A stretch of 64,000 nt of DNA from Ga0077527 sp964433345. GTDB taxonomy: Bacteria; Pseudomonadota; Gammaproteobacteria; Burkholderiales; SG8-41. Shown here one piece after another: positions 23,963 to 31,530 of this stretch (position 1 is its first letter; each line of letters opens with the position of its first letter). The notes below the pieces were generated by a model. It made no database searches, was not told the origin of the DNA, and was given only the letters and a program-made list of their open reading frames with translations. Position numbers and translations under genes: made by a program. The stretch lies in NCBI GenBank assembly GCA_964433345.1, contig CAYSQJ010000010.1, forward strand, positions 1-64,000, in the 5' to 3' direction.

Positions 23963-25213
23963 TCAGCGGGCTGCCGCGGCCTGCTGCAGGCGCGCGATGC
24001 GCAGCGTTGCCGGCGGGTGGGAATCGTAGAACGCGGAATGCAGCGGGTCCGGGGTCAGCGTCGAAGCGTTGTCCTTGTAGAGCTTGACCAGCGCCGAGAT
24101 CAGGTCGGCGGCGGGGGTGTACTGCGCGGCGAAGGCGTCGGCCTCGTATTCATGTTTGCGCGACATCATCGCGCCCAGCGGCTGGAACAGGAAGGTGAAC
24201 ACCGGTACCACGATCGAGAACAGCACCAGCGCCATCGCGGTGGATGGCGACTCGACGCCCAGCCCCTGGTAGAACCAGGGCTTGTCGAGCACCCAGCCGA
24301 GCAGCCACAGGAAGCCGAGGCTTGCGGCGAAAATCCAGACGATGCGCTTGATCACGTGTTTCAGCTTGAAGTGGCCGAGCTCGTGGGCCAGCACCGCCTC
24401 CACTTCCGGCGGCTCAAGCCGCGACAGCAGGGTGTCGAAGAACACGATGCGCTTGGTCTTGCCGAAACCGGTGAAGTAGGCGTTGCCGTGGCTGGAGCGG
24501 CGCGAGCCGTCCATCACCATCAGGCCCTTGACCTTGAAGCCGCAGCGGTCGAGCAGGCGCTCGACGCGCTCCTTCATCGCGGCGTCGGTCAGCGGCGAGA
24601 ACTTGTTGAACAGCGGCGCGATCCAGGTCGGGTAGACCGCGAGCATCACGATGTTGAAGGCCATCCAGGTCAGCCAGGCGTAGAGCCACCACCATTCGCC
24701 CATGCGTTCCATCAGCCACAGCACGGTGGCGATCAGCGGCAGGCCCAGTGCCGCACCGAGCGCGAGGCCTTTGACGAAGTCGGCCCAGAACAGCGCCGGC
24801 GTGATCTTGTTGAAGCCGAAACGCTCCTCGATGACGAAGGTGCGGTAGAGATTGAGCGGAATGTCGATGACCATCGAGATCAGCGCCACGGCGGCGATCA
24901 GCGCAAGCCCGCGCAGGATGCCGGGTTCGAACCAGGCTGCGCTGAGCCCGTGCAGGGCCTGCAGCCCGCCGCCGAAGGTGAAGGCAAGCGTCAGCGCGGT
25001 GCCGACCAGCAGGTCGACCGTGCCGAGGCGGGATTTGGCGGCGGTGTAGTCGGCCGCGCGCTGGTGGGCATCGAGGGTGATGACGTCGGCGAACTGCGCC
25101 GGCACGGCATCGCGGTGGGCGCGCACATGCGCGGCATGGCGCGCGGAAAGCCACAGCCGCAGCGCGGTCATCAGCAGCAGGGCTGCGAGGAAAATCAGTC
25201 CGAAAGTATGCAT
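23963..25213 (-). CDS. M48 family integral membrane metallopeptidase (Ste24/CAAX protease type)
   Basis: A 416-residue membrane protease. The zinc site is HELGH (277-281) with the third ligand in EYEADAFA. At least six hydrophobic segments (including residues 3-20, 65-82, 103-120, 150-167 and 290-340) and the N-terminal CAAX-protease-like region match bacterial Ste24 homologues, which degrade misfolded membrane proteins. The ATG start at 25213 opens with a membrane helix. It is divergent from orn. Confidence 0.92.
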   Translation of the reverse strand: MHTFGLIFLAALLLMTALRLWLSARHAAHVRAHRDAVPAQFADVITLDAHQRAADYTAAKSRLGTVDLLVGTALTLAFTFGGGLQALHGLSAAWFEPGILRGLALIAAVALISMVIDIPLNLYRTFVIEERFGFNKITPALFWADFVKGLALGAALGLPLIATVLWLMERMGEWWWLYAWLTWMAFNIVMLAVYPTWIAPLFNKFSPLTDAAMKERVERLLDRCGFKVKGLMVMDGSRRSSHGNAYFTGFGKTKRIVFFDTLLSRLEPPEVEAVLAHELGHFKLKHVIKRIVWIFAASLGFLWLLGWVLDKPWFYQGLGVESPSTAMALVLFSIVVPVFTFLFQPLGAMMSRKHEYEADAFAAQYTPAADLISALVKLYKDNASTLTPDPLHSAFYDSHPPATLRIARLQQAAAAR

Positions 25214-25288
25214 ATTCTCTGGATGGGGGTTTCGGCCTTATGACACAATGCGTGTCTGAAAATTCACGGTCCGAACGACAAATTTATT

Positions 25289-25834
25289 ATGGCACAGGAT
25301 CCCAACGCCCTTATCTGGATCGACATGGAGATGAGCGGGCTCGACCCCGAGATCGAGCGCGTGCTCGAGATCGCGATCGTCATCACCGATTCCCAGCTCA
25401 ACACCGTCGCCGAGGCGCCGGTGCTGGTGATCCATCAGCCCGACTCGCTGCTCGATGCCATGGACAACTGGAACAAATCAACCCATAAGAAGTCCGGCCT
25501 GATTGACCGGGTCAAGGCATCGACCCTGACCGAGGCACAGGCCGAGGCGCAGATGATAGGTTTCCTCGAGCAGCATGTGCCGAAGGGCGTGTCGCCGATC
25601 TGTGGCAACTCGGTGCACCAGGACCGGCGTTTCCTGGTCAAGTACCTGCCGAAGCTGGACGAGTATTTCCACTACCGGCTGATCGACGTCAGCACGCTGA
25701 AGGAGCTGGCGCGGCGCTGGAAACCCGAGGTCATCGCCGGCATGGTCAAGCATGGCAAGCACGAGGCGCTCGCCGACATCCACGAATCGATCGCCGAACT
25801 GCGCTACTACCGCGAACAGATCATGAAAATCTGA
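25289..25834 (+). CDS. orn: Oligoribonuclease
   Basis: A 181-residue DEDDh exonuclease that finishes RNA decay by hydrolysing dinucleotides and also clears pGpG from c-di-GMP turnover. Asp12 and Glu14 lie in WIDMEMSGLD, the second Asp is in HQDRRFL, and the terminal His/Asp are in KHEALADIHESI. Length and sequence are typical. It is divergent from the M48 protease gene and convergent with the DUF6494 gene. Confidence 0.97.
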   Translation: MAQDPNALIWIDMEMSGLDPEIERVLEIAIVITDSQLNTVAEAPVLVIHQPDSLLDAMDNWNKSTHKKSGLIDRVKASTLTEAQAEAQMIGFLEQHVPKGVSPICGNSVHQDRRFLVKYLPKLDEYFHYRLIDVSTLKELARRWKPEVIAGMVKHGKHEALADIHESIAELRYYREQIMKI

Positions 25835-25856
25835 GTCCGCGGGGGGTAGCCCGGTT

Positions 25857-26063
25857 TCAGTCCAGCTTCAGGTCGCCGTCGAATTTCACTTCCAGCGCCA
25901 GCGTGCCGACGCTGAGCGTCATCGCCACCGGCAGCGTCTCGCTGCCTTTCAGCTTGCCGTCCTCGATCGCCTTGCGCACCGCCTTCTCGATGGCGAGCTG
26001 CGAATTGACGCCGACGGTCTTCAGGAACTTGCGGATGCTCATGTTGAGGGCTTCGTCGTTCAT
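25857..26063 (-). CDS. DUF6494-type small protein
   Basis: A 68-residue soluble protein: MNDEALNMSIRKFLKTVGVN, then SQLAIEKAVRKAIEDGKLKG and a beta-rich end (TLSVGTLALEVKFDGDLKLD). This matches a conserved proteobacterial family annotated as DUF6494; its function is unknown. AAGGAG precedes ATG 26063. It is convergent with orn, with 22 bases between the stops. Confidence 0.8.
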   Translation of the reverse strand: MNDEALNMSIRKFLKTVGVNSQLAIEKAVRKAIEDGKLKGSETLPVAMTLSVGTLALEVKFDGDLKLD

Positions 26064-26100
26064 GGTGTGCTCCTTGGGTAAAACAAGGTCAAAAGCATTC

Positions 26101-26217
26101 AGCCACAGAGGTCACAGAGGATCTCGATACCCCCTTGAGGGGTACACAGAGAAAAACCAGGGCCAGGGCAGTTTTCGGGTTTTGAATTCCTCTGTGCTCT
26201 CTGTGGCCTCTGTGGCT
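26101..26217. repeat. CACAGAG dispersed inverted repeat
   Basis: AGCCACAGAGGTCACAGAGG at the left is matched by the complement of CCTCTGTGGCCTCTGTGGCT-type sequence at the right (26189-26217), with a further ACACAGAGAAA between them. It fills the space between the DUF6494 gene and pgi. Confidence 0.85.
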
Positions 26218-26224
26218 AAAGGGT

Positions 26225-27898
26225 TTAAGGGTTTTTCGTTTTAACGTAATTCACCAACCCGTTGGTCGATGCGTCGTGTTTTGTCGCGGACGCGGGTGAT
26301 GAAAACTCGGGCAGCAGGCTGTCGGCCAGGGTCTTGCCGTGTTCGACGCCCCACTGGTCGAAGGCGTTGATGTCCCACAGTGCGCTCTGCACGTAGGTGC
26401 GGTGTTCGTAGAGCGCGAGCAGGGCGCCGAGGCTGCGCGGCGTCAGCGCGTCCAGCAGCAGCATGTTGCTCGGGCGGTTGCCGGGCAGGGCCTGGTGGGG
26501 CGAGAGCCGCGCGGCTTCGCGCTCGCCCGCGCCGCCGGCGCAAAGCGCGGCCGCGGTCTCGGCGGCGGTCACGCCCTGCATCAGCAGCGCCGACTGCGCA
26601 AAGCAATTGGCGAGCATCAGTGCGTGGGTGCCGGCATCGGCATCGCTCCGCGGCGCCCCCCAGGAGGACTTGCTTCGCGGCGAGCAGCAGGCGATGAAAT
26701 CGACCGGGACCGGTCGCGTGCCCTGGTGCAGCATCTGGAAGTAGGCATGCTGGCCCTCAGTGCCGGCACCGCCCCAGAGCGCCGCGCCGCTGTCATGGCG
26801 CAGCGGCCTGCCCTTGCGGCTGACGCTCTTGCCGAGGCTTTCCATTTCGAGCTGCTGCAGCCAGGCGGGCAGCAGCTCCAGCCCGGGGCCGTAGGGCACC
26901 ACCGCCCGCGAGTCCATGCCGAAAAAATTGGCATGCCAGAGGCCGGTCAGCGCCATCAGCACCGGCAGGTTGTTCTGCAGCGGCGTTTGCGCGAAATGCG
27001 CGTCCATGGCGGCTGCACCGGCGAGCATGTCATCGAAACGGTCAGCGCCCATCGCGATCATCGCCGGCAGGCCGACGGCTGACCACAGCGAATAACGGCC
27101 GCCGACCCAGTCCCACATCGGAAAAATCCGTTCCGGCGGCACGCCGAAGGCATGCGCCGCTTCGGCATTTGCGGTCACCGCGGCGAAATGCATGCCATGG
27201 CCGGAGGCCGCGAATCCGGACTGCAGCCAGTCGCGAGCGGCGCGGGCATTGAGCAGCGTCTCCCGGGTCGAGAAACTCTTGGACTGGATGATGACCAGCG
27301 TGGTTTCGGGATCCAGTGCCGCCAGTGTCCGCGCCAGCGGCTCGCCGGGCGTGGTTGCGAAATGCACGCGCGGCCTGCCCTCGTCCGGTGCGCAGGCGCC
27401 CGCGGCCAGCGCGGGGCCCAGGGCCGAGCCGCCGATGCCGAGGCTCAGCACATCGCGGATCGCGCGGCCGCTCGCGCCCGCAACGCGGCCTTCGCCCAGT
27501 GCGCCGGTGAATGCGCGCATGGCCGCGAGCACGCTGCGCACTTCGCGCGGCGCGGCATCGCCGGCGCGCAGCGCCGTGTGCCAGGCGGCGCGTTTTTCGG
27601 TGGTGTTGACTCGTTTGCCGGCAAGCAGCTCGGCGATCCGCGCTTCGAGGCCGCGCTCGTGGGCCAGTGCCAGCAGCAGGTCCAGAGTTTCGGGAACGAT
27701 CAGGCACTTCGAATAATCGAGCAGCAGGCCGCAGGCCTCGGTGGAGAAACGAGTGAAACGCTGCGGGTCGGCGGCGAACAGTTCGCGCAAGTGGCGTTGC
27801 TGCCAGGTCTTGCGGTGTGCCGCCAGCGCGCGCCATGCAGGCGCGCGCGTCAGTGCAGCGGAGCTTTTCCTGTTCTGTCCTGCAGGCATGGCCGGCAT
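26225..27898 (-). CDS. pgi: Glucose-6-phosphate isomerase
   Basis: A 557-residue glycolytic enzyme. LSLGIGGSALGP, IQSKSFSTRETLLNA, FPMWDWVGGRYSLWSAVGLP and the C-terminal TYVQSALWDINAFDQWGVEHGK are diagnostic, with the catalytic Glu (MWDWVGGR region), His (EGQHAYFQ) and Lys (EHGKTLA). After PVDFIA the sequence CCSPRSKSSWGAPRSDADAG replaces the usual short His-rich loop; it is encoded by repeat-like DNA and adds roughly ten residues. The reading frame is kept, so the protein is probably active. Confidence 0.94.
   Translation of the reverse strand: MPAMPAGQNRKSSAALTRAPAWRALAAHRKTWQQRHLRELFAADPQRFTRFSTEACGLLLDYSKCLIVPETLDLLLALAHERGLEARIAELLAGKRVNTTEKRAAWHTALRAGDAAPREVRSVLAAMRAFTGALGEGRVAGASGRAIRDVLSLGIGGSALGPALAAGACAPDEGRPRVHFATTPGEPLARTLAALDPETTLVIIQSKSFSTRETLLNARAARDWLQSGFAASGHGMHFAAVTANAEAAHAFGVPPERIFPMWDWVGGRYSLWSAVGLPAMIAMGADRFDDMLAGAAAMDAHFAQTPLQNNLPVLMALTGLWHANFFGMDSRAVVPYGPGLELLPAWLQQLEMESLGKSVSRKGRPLRHDSGAALWGGAGTEGQHAYFQMLHQGTRPVPVDFIACCSPRSKSSWGAPRSDADAGTHALMLANCFAQSALLMQGVTAAETAAALCAGGAGEREAARLSPHQALPGNRPSNMLLLDALTPRSLGALLALYEHRTYVQSALWDINAFDQWGVEHGKTLADSLLPEFSSPASATKHDASTNGLVNYVKTKNP
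26632..26690. repeat. Repeat-like insertion inside pgi
   Basis: GCTCCGCGGCGCCCCCCAGG followed by AGGACTTGCTTCGCGGCGAG resembles the CCCCGAAGGAAGT...GGCGGCGAG elements in the intergenic repeats at 18606 and 22484. It keeps the pgi frame and codes for the odd CCSPRSKSSWGAPRSDADAG loop. Confidence 0.55.
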
Positions 27899-27961
27899 TG
27901 TACCCCGAGGCTGCCGCGGCAGCGACGTTTACAATAGCGACATCTCAACGGAGGATCCTGC

Positions 27962-28318
27962 ATGCTGGGCGCGCTCACCGTACTGCTGGTTTTCCAGCTC
28001 GCCGGAGAAATCATCGTGCAGTTTGCCGGACTGCCGATACCAGGTCCGGTGATCGGCCTGCTGCTGCTGTTCCTCGGCCTCTGCGTGCGCGGCAGTCTCG
28101 CCGCGCCGTTGCGCGAAACCGCCAACGGCATCCTGCAGCACCTGTCGCTGCTGTTCGTGCCGGCGGGCGTCGGCGTGATGGTGCATTTTTCGCGGGTCGC
28201 CGGCGAGTGGCTGCCGATACTCGCCGCGGTGATCATCAGCACCGCGCTGGCGATCGCCGTCAGCGCGCTGGTGATGCAGGCGATGGTCCGCGGCCGCCGT
28301 GACGGGGAAGAGCATTGA
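27962..28318 (+). CDS. lrgA: CidA/LrgA family holin-like protein
   Basis: A 118-residue membrane protein with four hydrophobic helices. LPIPGPVIGLLLLF and the LSLLFVPAGVGVM segment are the LrgA/CidA signature. These proteins work with LrgB, in control of murein hydrolase activity or in pyruvate and metabolite transport. GGAGGATCCTGC precedes ATG 27962. It is translationally coupled to lrgB. The C-terminus RGRRDGEEH is cytoplasmic and charged. Confidence 0.9.
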   Translation: MLGALTVLLVFQLAGEIIVQFAGLPIPGPVIGLLLLFLGLCVRGSLAAPLRETANGILQHLSLLFVPAGVGVMVHFSRVAGEWLPILAAVIISTALAIAVSALVMQAMVRGRRDGEEH

Positions 28319-29040
28319 CCCCGCGCATTGCCGATGTCTGGGTCTATCTGTCGGCGAGCCCGCTGCTCGGGCTCACGCTGACGCTGGTCGCCTACCAGGC
28401 CGGATACTGGGTCTACCAGAGGGCCGGATTCAATCCGCTGTTGAACCCGGTGCTGCTGGCGATCATCATGCTGGTCAGCGCGCTGACCCTGACCGGAACG
28501 CCGTACGCCACGTACTTCGACGGTGCCCAGTTCGTGCACTTCCTGCTCGGTCCGGCGACGGTGGCGCTGGCTGTTCCCCTCTACCTGCAGTTCGACAAAC
28601 TGAAAAAACTGGCGCTGCCGCTGGCTGTTGCCTTGCTGGCCGGATCGCTGACGGCGATCGTGTCGGCGGTGGGCATCGCCTGGGCGCTGGGCGCCGCCGA
28701 CAGCACGCTGCTGTCCCTGGCGCCGAAGTCGGTGACCACGCCGATTGCAATGGGCATTGCCGAGAAGCTCGGCGGCATTCCTTCGCTGACCGCGGTGCTG
28801 GTGATGCTGACCGGCGTCAGCGGCTCGGTGATGGCCAAGTACATCCTCGACGGGCTGCGGATCTTCGACCATGGCGTGCGCGGTTTCGCCGCGGGCATTG
28901 CCGCCCACGGCATCGGCACCGCGCGCGCCTTTCATGTCAGCGAGCAGGCCGGCGCCTTCGCCGGCCTCGGCATGGGCCTCAACGGTCTTGTTACCGCAAT
29001 CCTCGCCCCCTTGCTGCTACTGTTGTGGAGAACCTTCTGA
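28315..29040 (+). CDS. lrgB: LrgB/CidB family membrane protein
   Basis: A 241-residue membrane protein of the LrgB family, partner of LrgA. FNPLLNPVLLAIIMLV, FLLGPATVALAVPLY, SLAPKSVTTPIAMGIAEKLG and AAHGIGTARAFH are conserved landmarks. The start is a TTG at 28315 overlapping the lrgA stop, which fits coupling. The TGA overlaps the next ATG by one base. Confidence 0.92.
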   Translation: MTPRIADVWVYLSASPLLGLTLTLVAYQAGYWVYQRAGFNPLLNPVLLAIIMLVSALTLTGTPYATYFDGAQFVHFLLGPATVALAVPLYLQFDKLKKLALPLAVALLAGSLTAIVSAVGIAWALGAADSTLLSLAPKSVTTPIAMGIAEKLGGIPSLTAVLVMLTGVSGSVMAKYILDGLRIFDHGVRGFAAGIAAHGIGTARAFHVSEQAGAFAGLGMGLNGLVTAILAPLLLLLWRTF

Positions 29041-29765
29041 TGCATGACGTCATCACCGCAATCACCCGCGCCGCGCGCAATCTCTTCGATCCGCGCATCG
29101 TCGCCATCGTGTTCCTGCCGATGCTCGGCAGCGTGCTGTTGTGGAGCGTGCTGGCCTGGCTGTTCTGGGACAGCTGGACCGGCGGCATCGCCGGCGCGAT
29201 GGCCTCGACCACGGTCGCCGGCTGGCTGCAGGGCTGGAGCGCGCTGTGGGTGATCGACTACACGGCGGCCTTCGTGGTGCTGGTGGGCCAGCTGCCGGCG
29301 ATCTATGTCACCGCGCTGCTGATCACCGAAACCTTCGCGATGCCGGTGATCGTGCGTTTTGTCGCCGAGCGCCACCACCCGCAACTCGCACGCTCGGCGG
29401 GCGGCACGCTGGCCGGTGGCCTGCTCAATGCCGCGGGCGGCATCGCGGTGTTCGCCCTGCTGTGGATATTCACTTTGCCGCTGTGGCTGACCGGCATCGG
29501 CGCGGTGCTGGCGCCCTTGCTGACTTCGGCCTGGCTTGTGCAGCGCCTGCTGCGCTACGACGCGCTGGCGGAGCACGCCAGCCGCGAGGAATATGCGGAA
29601 CTCGTGCGCCGCTCCCGCGGCGACCTGTTCCTGCTCGGCGTACTGGTGTCACTGCTGCTCTACGTGCCGGTGGTCAACCTGCTGGTGCCGGTGCTGGGCG
29701 GGCTTGCGTTCACGCATTTCTGCCTGTCGCGGCTGGCGGGCGCCCGCGCGAGTGCGACCCGGTGA
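29040..29765 (+). CDS. EI24 domain membrane protein (CysZ-like)
   Basis: A 241-residue integral membrane protein of the EI24/CysZ superfamily: about five hydrophobic helices (IVAIVFLPMLGSVLLWSVL, ALWVIDYTAAFVVLV, AGGIAVFALLWIFTLPL) and the family region LLTSAWLVQRLLRYDALAEH with REEYAELVRRSRGDLFLLG. CysZ is a sulfate channel, but this group has no known substrate. ATG 29040 overlaps the lrgB stop, making a three-gene operon with lrgAB. Confidence 0.83.
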   Translation: MHDVITAITRAARNLFDPRIVAIVFLPMLGSVLLWSVLAWLFWDSWTGGIAGAMASTTVAGWLQGWSALWVIDYTAAFVVLVGQLPAIYVTALLITETFAMPVIVRFVAERHHPQLARSAGGTLAGGLLNAAGGIAVFALLWIFTLPLWLTGIGAVLAPLLTSAWLVQRLLRYDALAEHASREEYAELVRRSRGDLFLLGVLVSLLLYVPVVNLLVPVLGGLAFTHFCLSRLAGARASATR

Positions 29766-29819
29766 CCGGGTTGTTGTAAATTCGGTCATGGCATGCCCCG
29801 GAGTGAAATCCCGGAATAA

Positions 29820-29852
29820 TTAGTAACTATTTGATCTTATTGATAAATTATG
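29820..29852 (+). repeat. AT-rich dispersed motif, copy f, ending in the cupin start codon
   Basis: TAACTATTTGATCTTATTGA then TAAATTATG: the best match to the consensus, running straight into ATG 29850 with no Shine-Dalgarno sequence in between. Confidence 0.5.
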
Positions 29853-30491
29853 ACAACACATGAACTTCATTTTTTTCGTGACCAGCTGGCGCAGGGGCAG
29901 GTCCTGGAACTGCCCGCGGGTTGCAATCGCGCGCTGTATCTGCGCTCCGGCAGCCTGCGCCTGAGTTCGACCGAACATGCAGTCGCACTTGCGGCCAACG
30001 ATGCCTGGCATTCGCGCGCGGCCTGCAAGCTGATCGCGGGTCCGGCTGGCGCGGAAATCTATCGATGGGAGCTGCGACGGACCTCGGAATCCTCGACTCC
30101 GGGGCAGGCGATACTTGTTGCGCCGCTGGTGCTGGATTCCGCCGGGCAATACCTGCTGCGCTGTGACCGCGTCGACTTTCCCCCCGGCGGCATTGCCTAC
30201 ACTCACACCCATCGCGGCCCCGGTATCCGTTGCCTGCTTGCCGGAAGCCTCAAGGTCGAAGTCAATGGCAGCACCCATGACATCAAACCGGGCGAGCCCT
30301 GGTTCGAGGCGGGATCCGATCCCGTGCTGGCGATAGCCTCCGCGAGCACCGCGACTTCGTTCGCCCGGGTGATGATATTGCCGGCGGAACTCGCCGGTAA
30401 AAGCTCCATCCGCTATGTATTGCCCGAAGACCAGGACAAACCCAAGCGGCAGACCTACCAGATGTTCATCGATGAAGACATCAGCCTCTGA
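29850..30491 (+). CDS. Cupin domain protein
   Basis: A 213-residue protein with two cupin-like halves. The second half carries the metal motif PPGGIAYTHTHRGPGIRCLL, with His119 and His121 as likely ligands, followed by GSLKVEVNG. The first half (LELPAGCNRALYLRSGSLRL) lacks the His pair. It may be an enzyme or a sensor in the neighbouring catabolic locus, since it is 49 bases upstream of the AraC gene in the same direction; this is inference. The start codon abuts the AT-rich motif. Confidence 0.8.
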   Translation: MTTHELHFFRDQLAQGQVLELPAGCNRALYLRSGSLRLSSTEHAVALAANDAWHSRAACKLIAGPAGAEIYRWELRRTSESSTPGQAILVAPLVLDSAGQYLLRCDRVDFPPGGIAYTHTHRGPGIRCLLAGSLKVEVNGSTHDIKPGEPWFEAGSDPVLAIASASTATSFARVMILPAELAGKSSIRYVLPEDQDKPKRQTYQMFIDEDISL

Positions 30492-30540
30492 GCGGAGTTG
30501 CCGGGTCCGCGGCGCGCAGCCGGCGGCCTGAACCGAAGCC

Positions 30541-31416
30541 ATGTCCAGGGTGATCAGGTTTGTCAAAGGCCCGTTCGGCCGGGCGGCCCTGCTCGACATG
30601 AATGCGCCGCTGGTGACCCATGCGCATCATCACTGCCATGCGCTGATCAAGGCCGGCGGCGCCGATGCGCTGTTCCAGGTGCAGGGCCTTCCCTGCCCGC
30701 TGACCGACAGCCAGGCCGTGCTGGTCAATGCCTGGGAGCCGCATGCCTATATGCACCAGCAGCATGCCGCGGCCACGACGGAAATTCTTGCCCTTTACAT
30801 CGAGCCGGAGTGGCTGGAAACGGCAATGCCGGGGAGCTGCCGCGGAACGCGGCTGTTCACGCGTCCGGTCATCACGCTGACGCCACGGGCGCTGCGGCTG
30901 GCGCTGGATCTGGCCTGTTCCCTGCGCGACGGGATCGCGGACGTTGACGCGCGCCTCGAGAACCAGCTCGCTGAGCTGATGATTGCGGTGATTGCCCCGT
31001 TTTATCCGGCGAAGCGCGCACCCTGTCCTGATGTGCGGATCGCCGCCGCGCGGATGCCCGGGGACGGGCGCATCCGGCGCGCCATGGCGATCATGCAGCA
31101 GAACGTCGGTGCCGGCATGGACATGGGTGCGGTCGCGGCGCGATGCGGACTGTCACGCGCGCATTTTTTCGAGCTGTTCCGCCGCACGACCAGCATCACG
31201 CCGGTGATCTACAGCAACGAGCTGCGCATGGAGGTCGCGTTCGACCGGCTGGCCTGTTCCCCCGATCCGGTGGCCAGCGTGGCGGAACGCCTCGGATTCT
31301 CGGCGCCGGGTCACTTCACGCGGTTCTTTCTCGGCCATATCGGGGTCACCCCCCGCGCCTATCGCCAGGCGGTCAACGGCGACGCATCCGCATCCCGCAG
31401 CCGGATTTCGCGCTGA
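30541..31416 (+). CDS. AraC-family transcriptional regulator
   Basis: A 291-residue regulator. Residues 10-100 form a cupin-like effector domain (THAHHHCHALIKAGG), and residues 180-285 carry two helix-turn-helix motifs (MDMGAVAARCGLSRAHFFELF and VASVAERLGFSAPGHFTRFF). It lies directly upstream of, and in line with, the molybdenum-hydroxylase operon, with a 114-base gap that should hold the operon promoter. It most likely activates the catabolic genes in response to their substrate. Confidence 0.9.
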   Translation: MSRVIRFVKGPFGRAALLDMNAPLVTHAHHHCHALIKAGGADALFQVQGLPCPLTDSQAVLVNAWEPHAYMHQQHAAATTEILALYIEPEWLETAMPGSCRGTRLFTRPVITLTPRALRLALDLACSLRDGIADVDARLENQLAELMIAVIAPFYPAKRAPCPDVRIAAARMPGDGRIRRAMAIMQQNVGAGMDMGAVAARCGLSRAHFFELFRRTTSITPVIYSNELRMEVAFDRLACSPDPVASVAERLGFSAPGHFTRFFLGHIGVTPRAYRQAVNGDASASRSRISR

Positions 31417-31530
31417 TTGCAGCGGCCCGGCTGCCGGCATCGGGCAAAAATCCGACTGCAGGGTAATTCCGGAGCATTCGCGGCGCCGGGGATGTGCCTA
31501 GAATCGGAAAGTCATTCCGCCGGTTCATTC

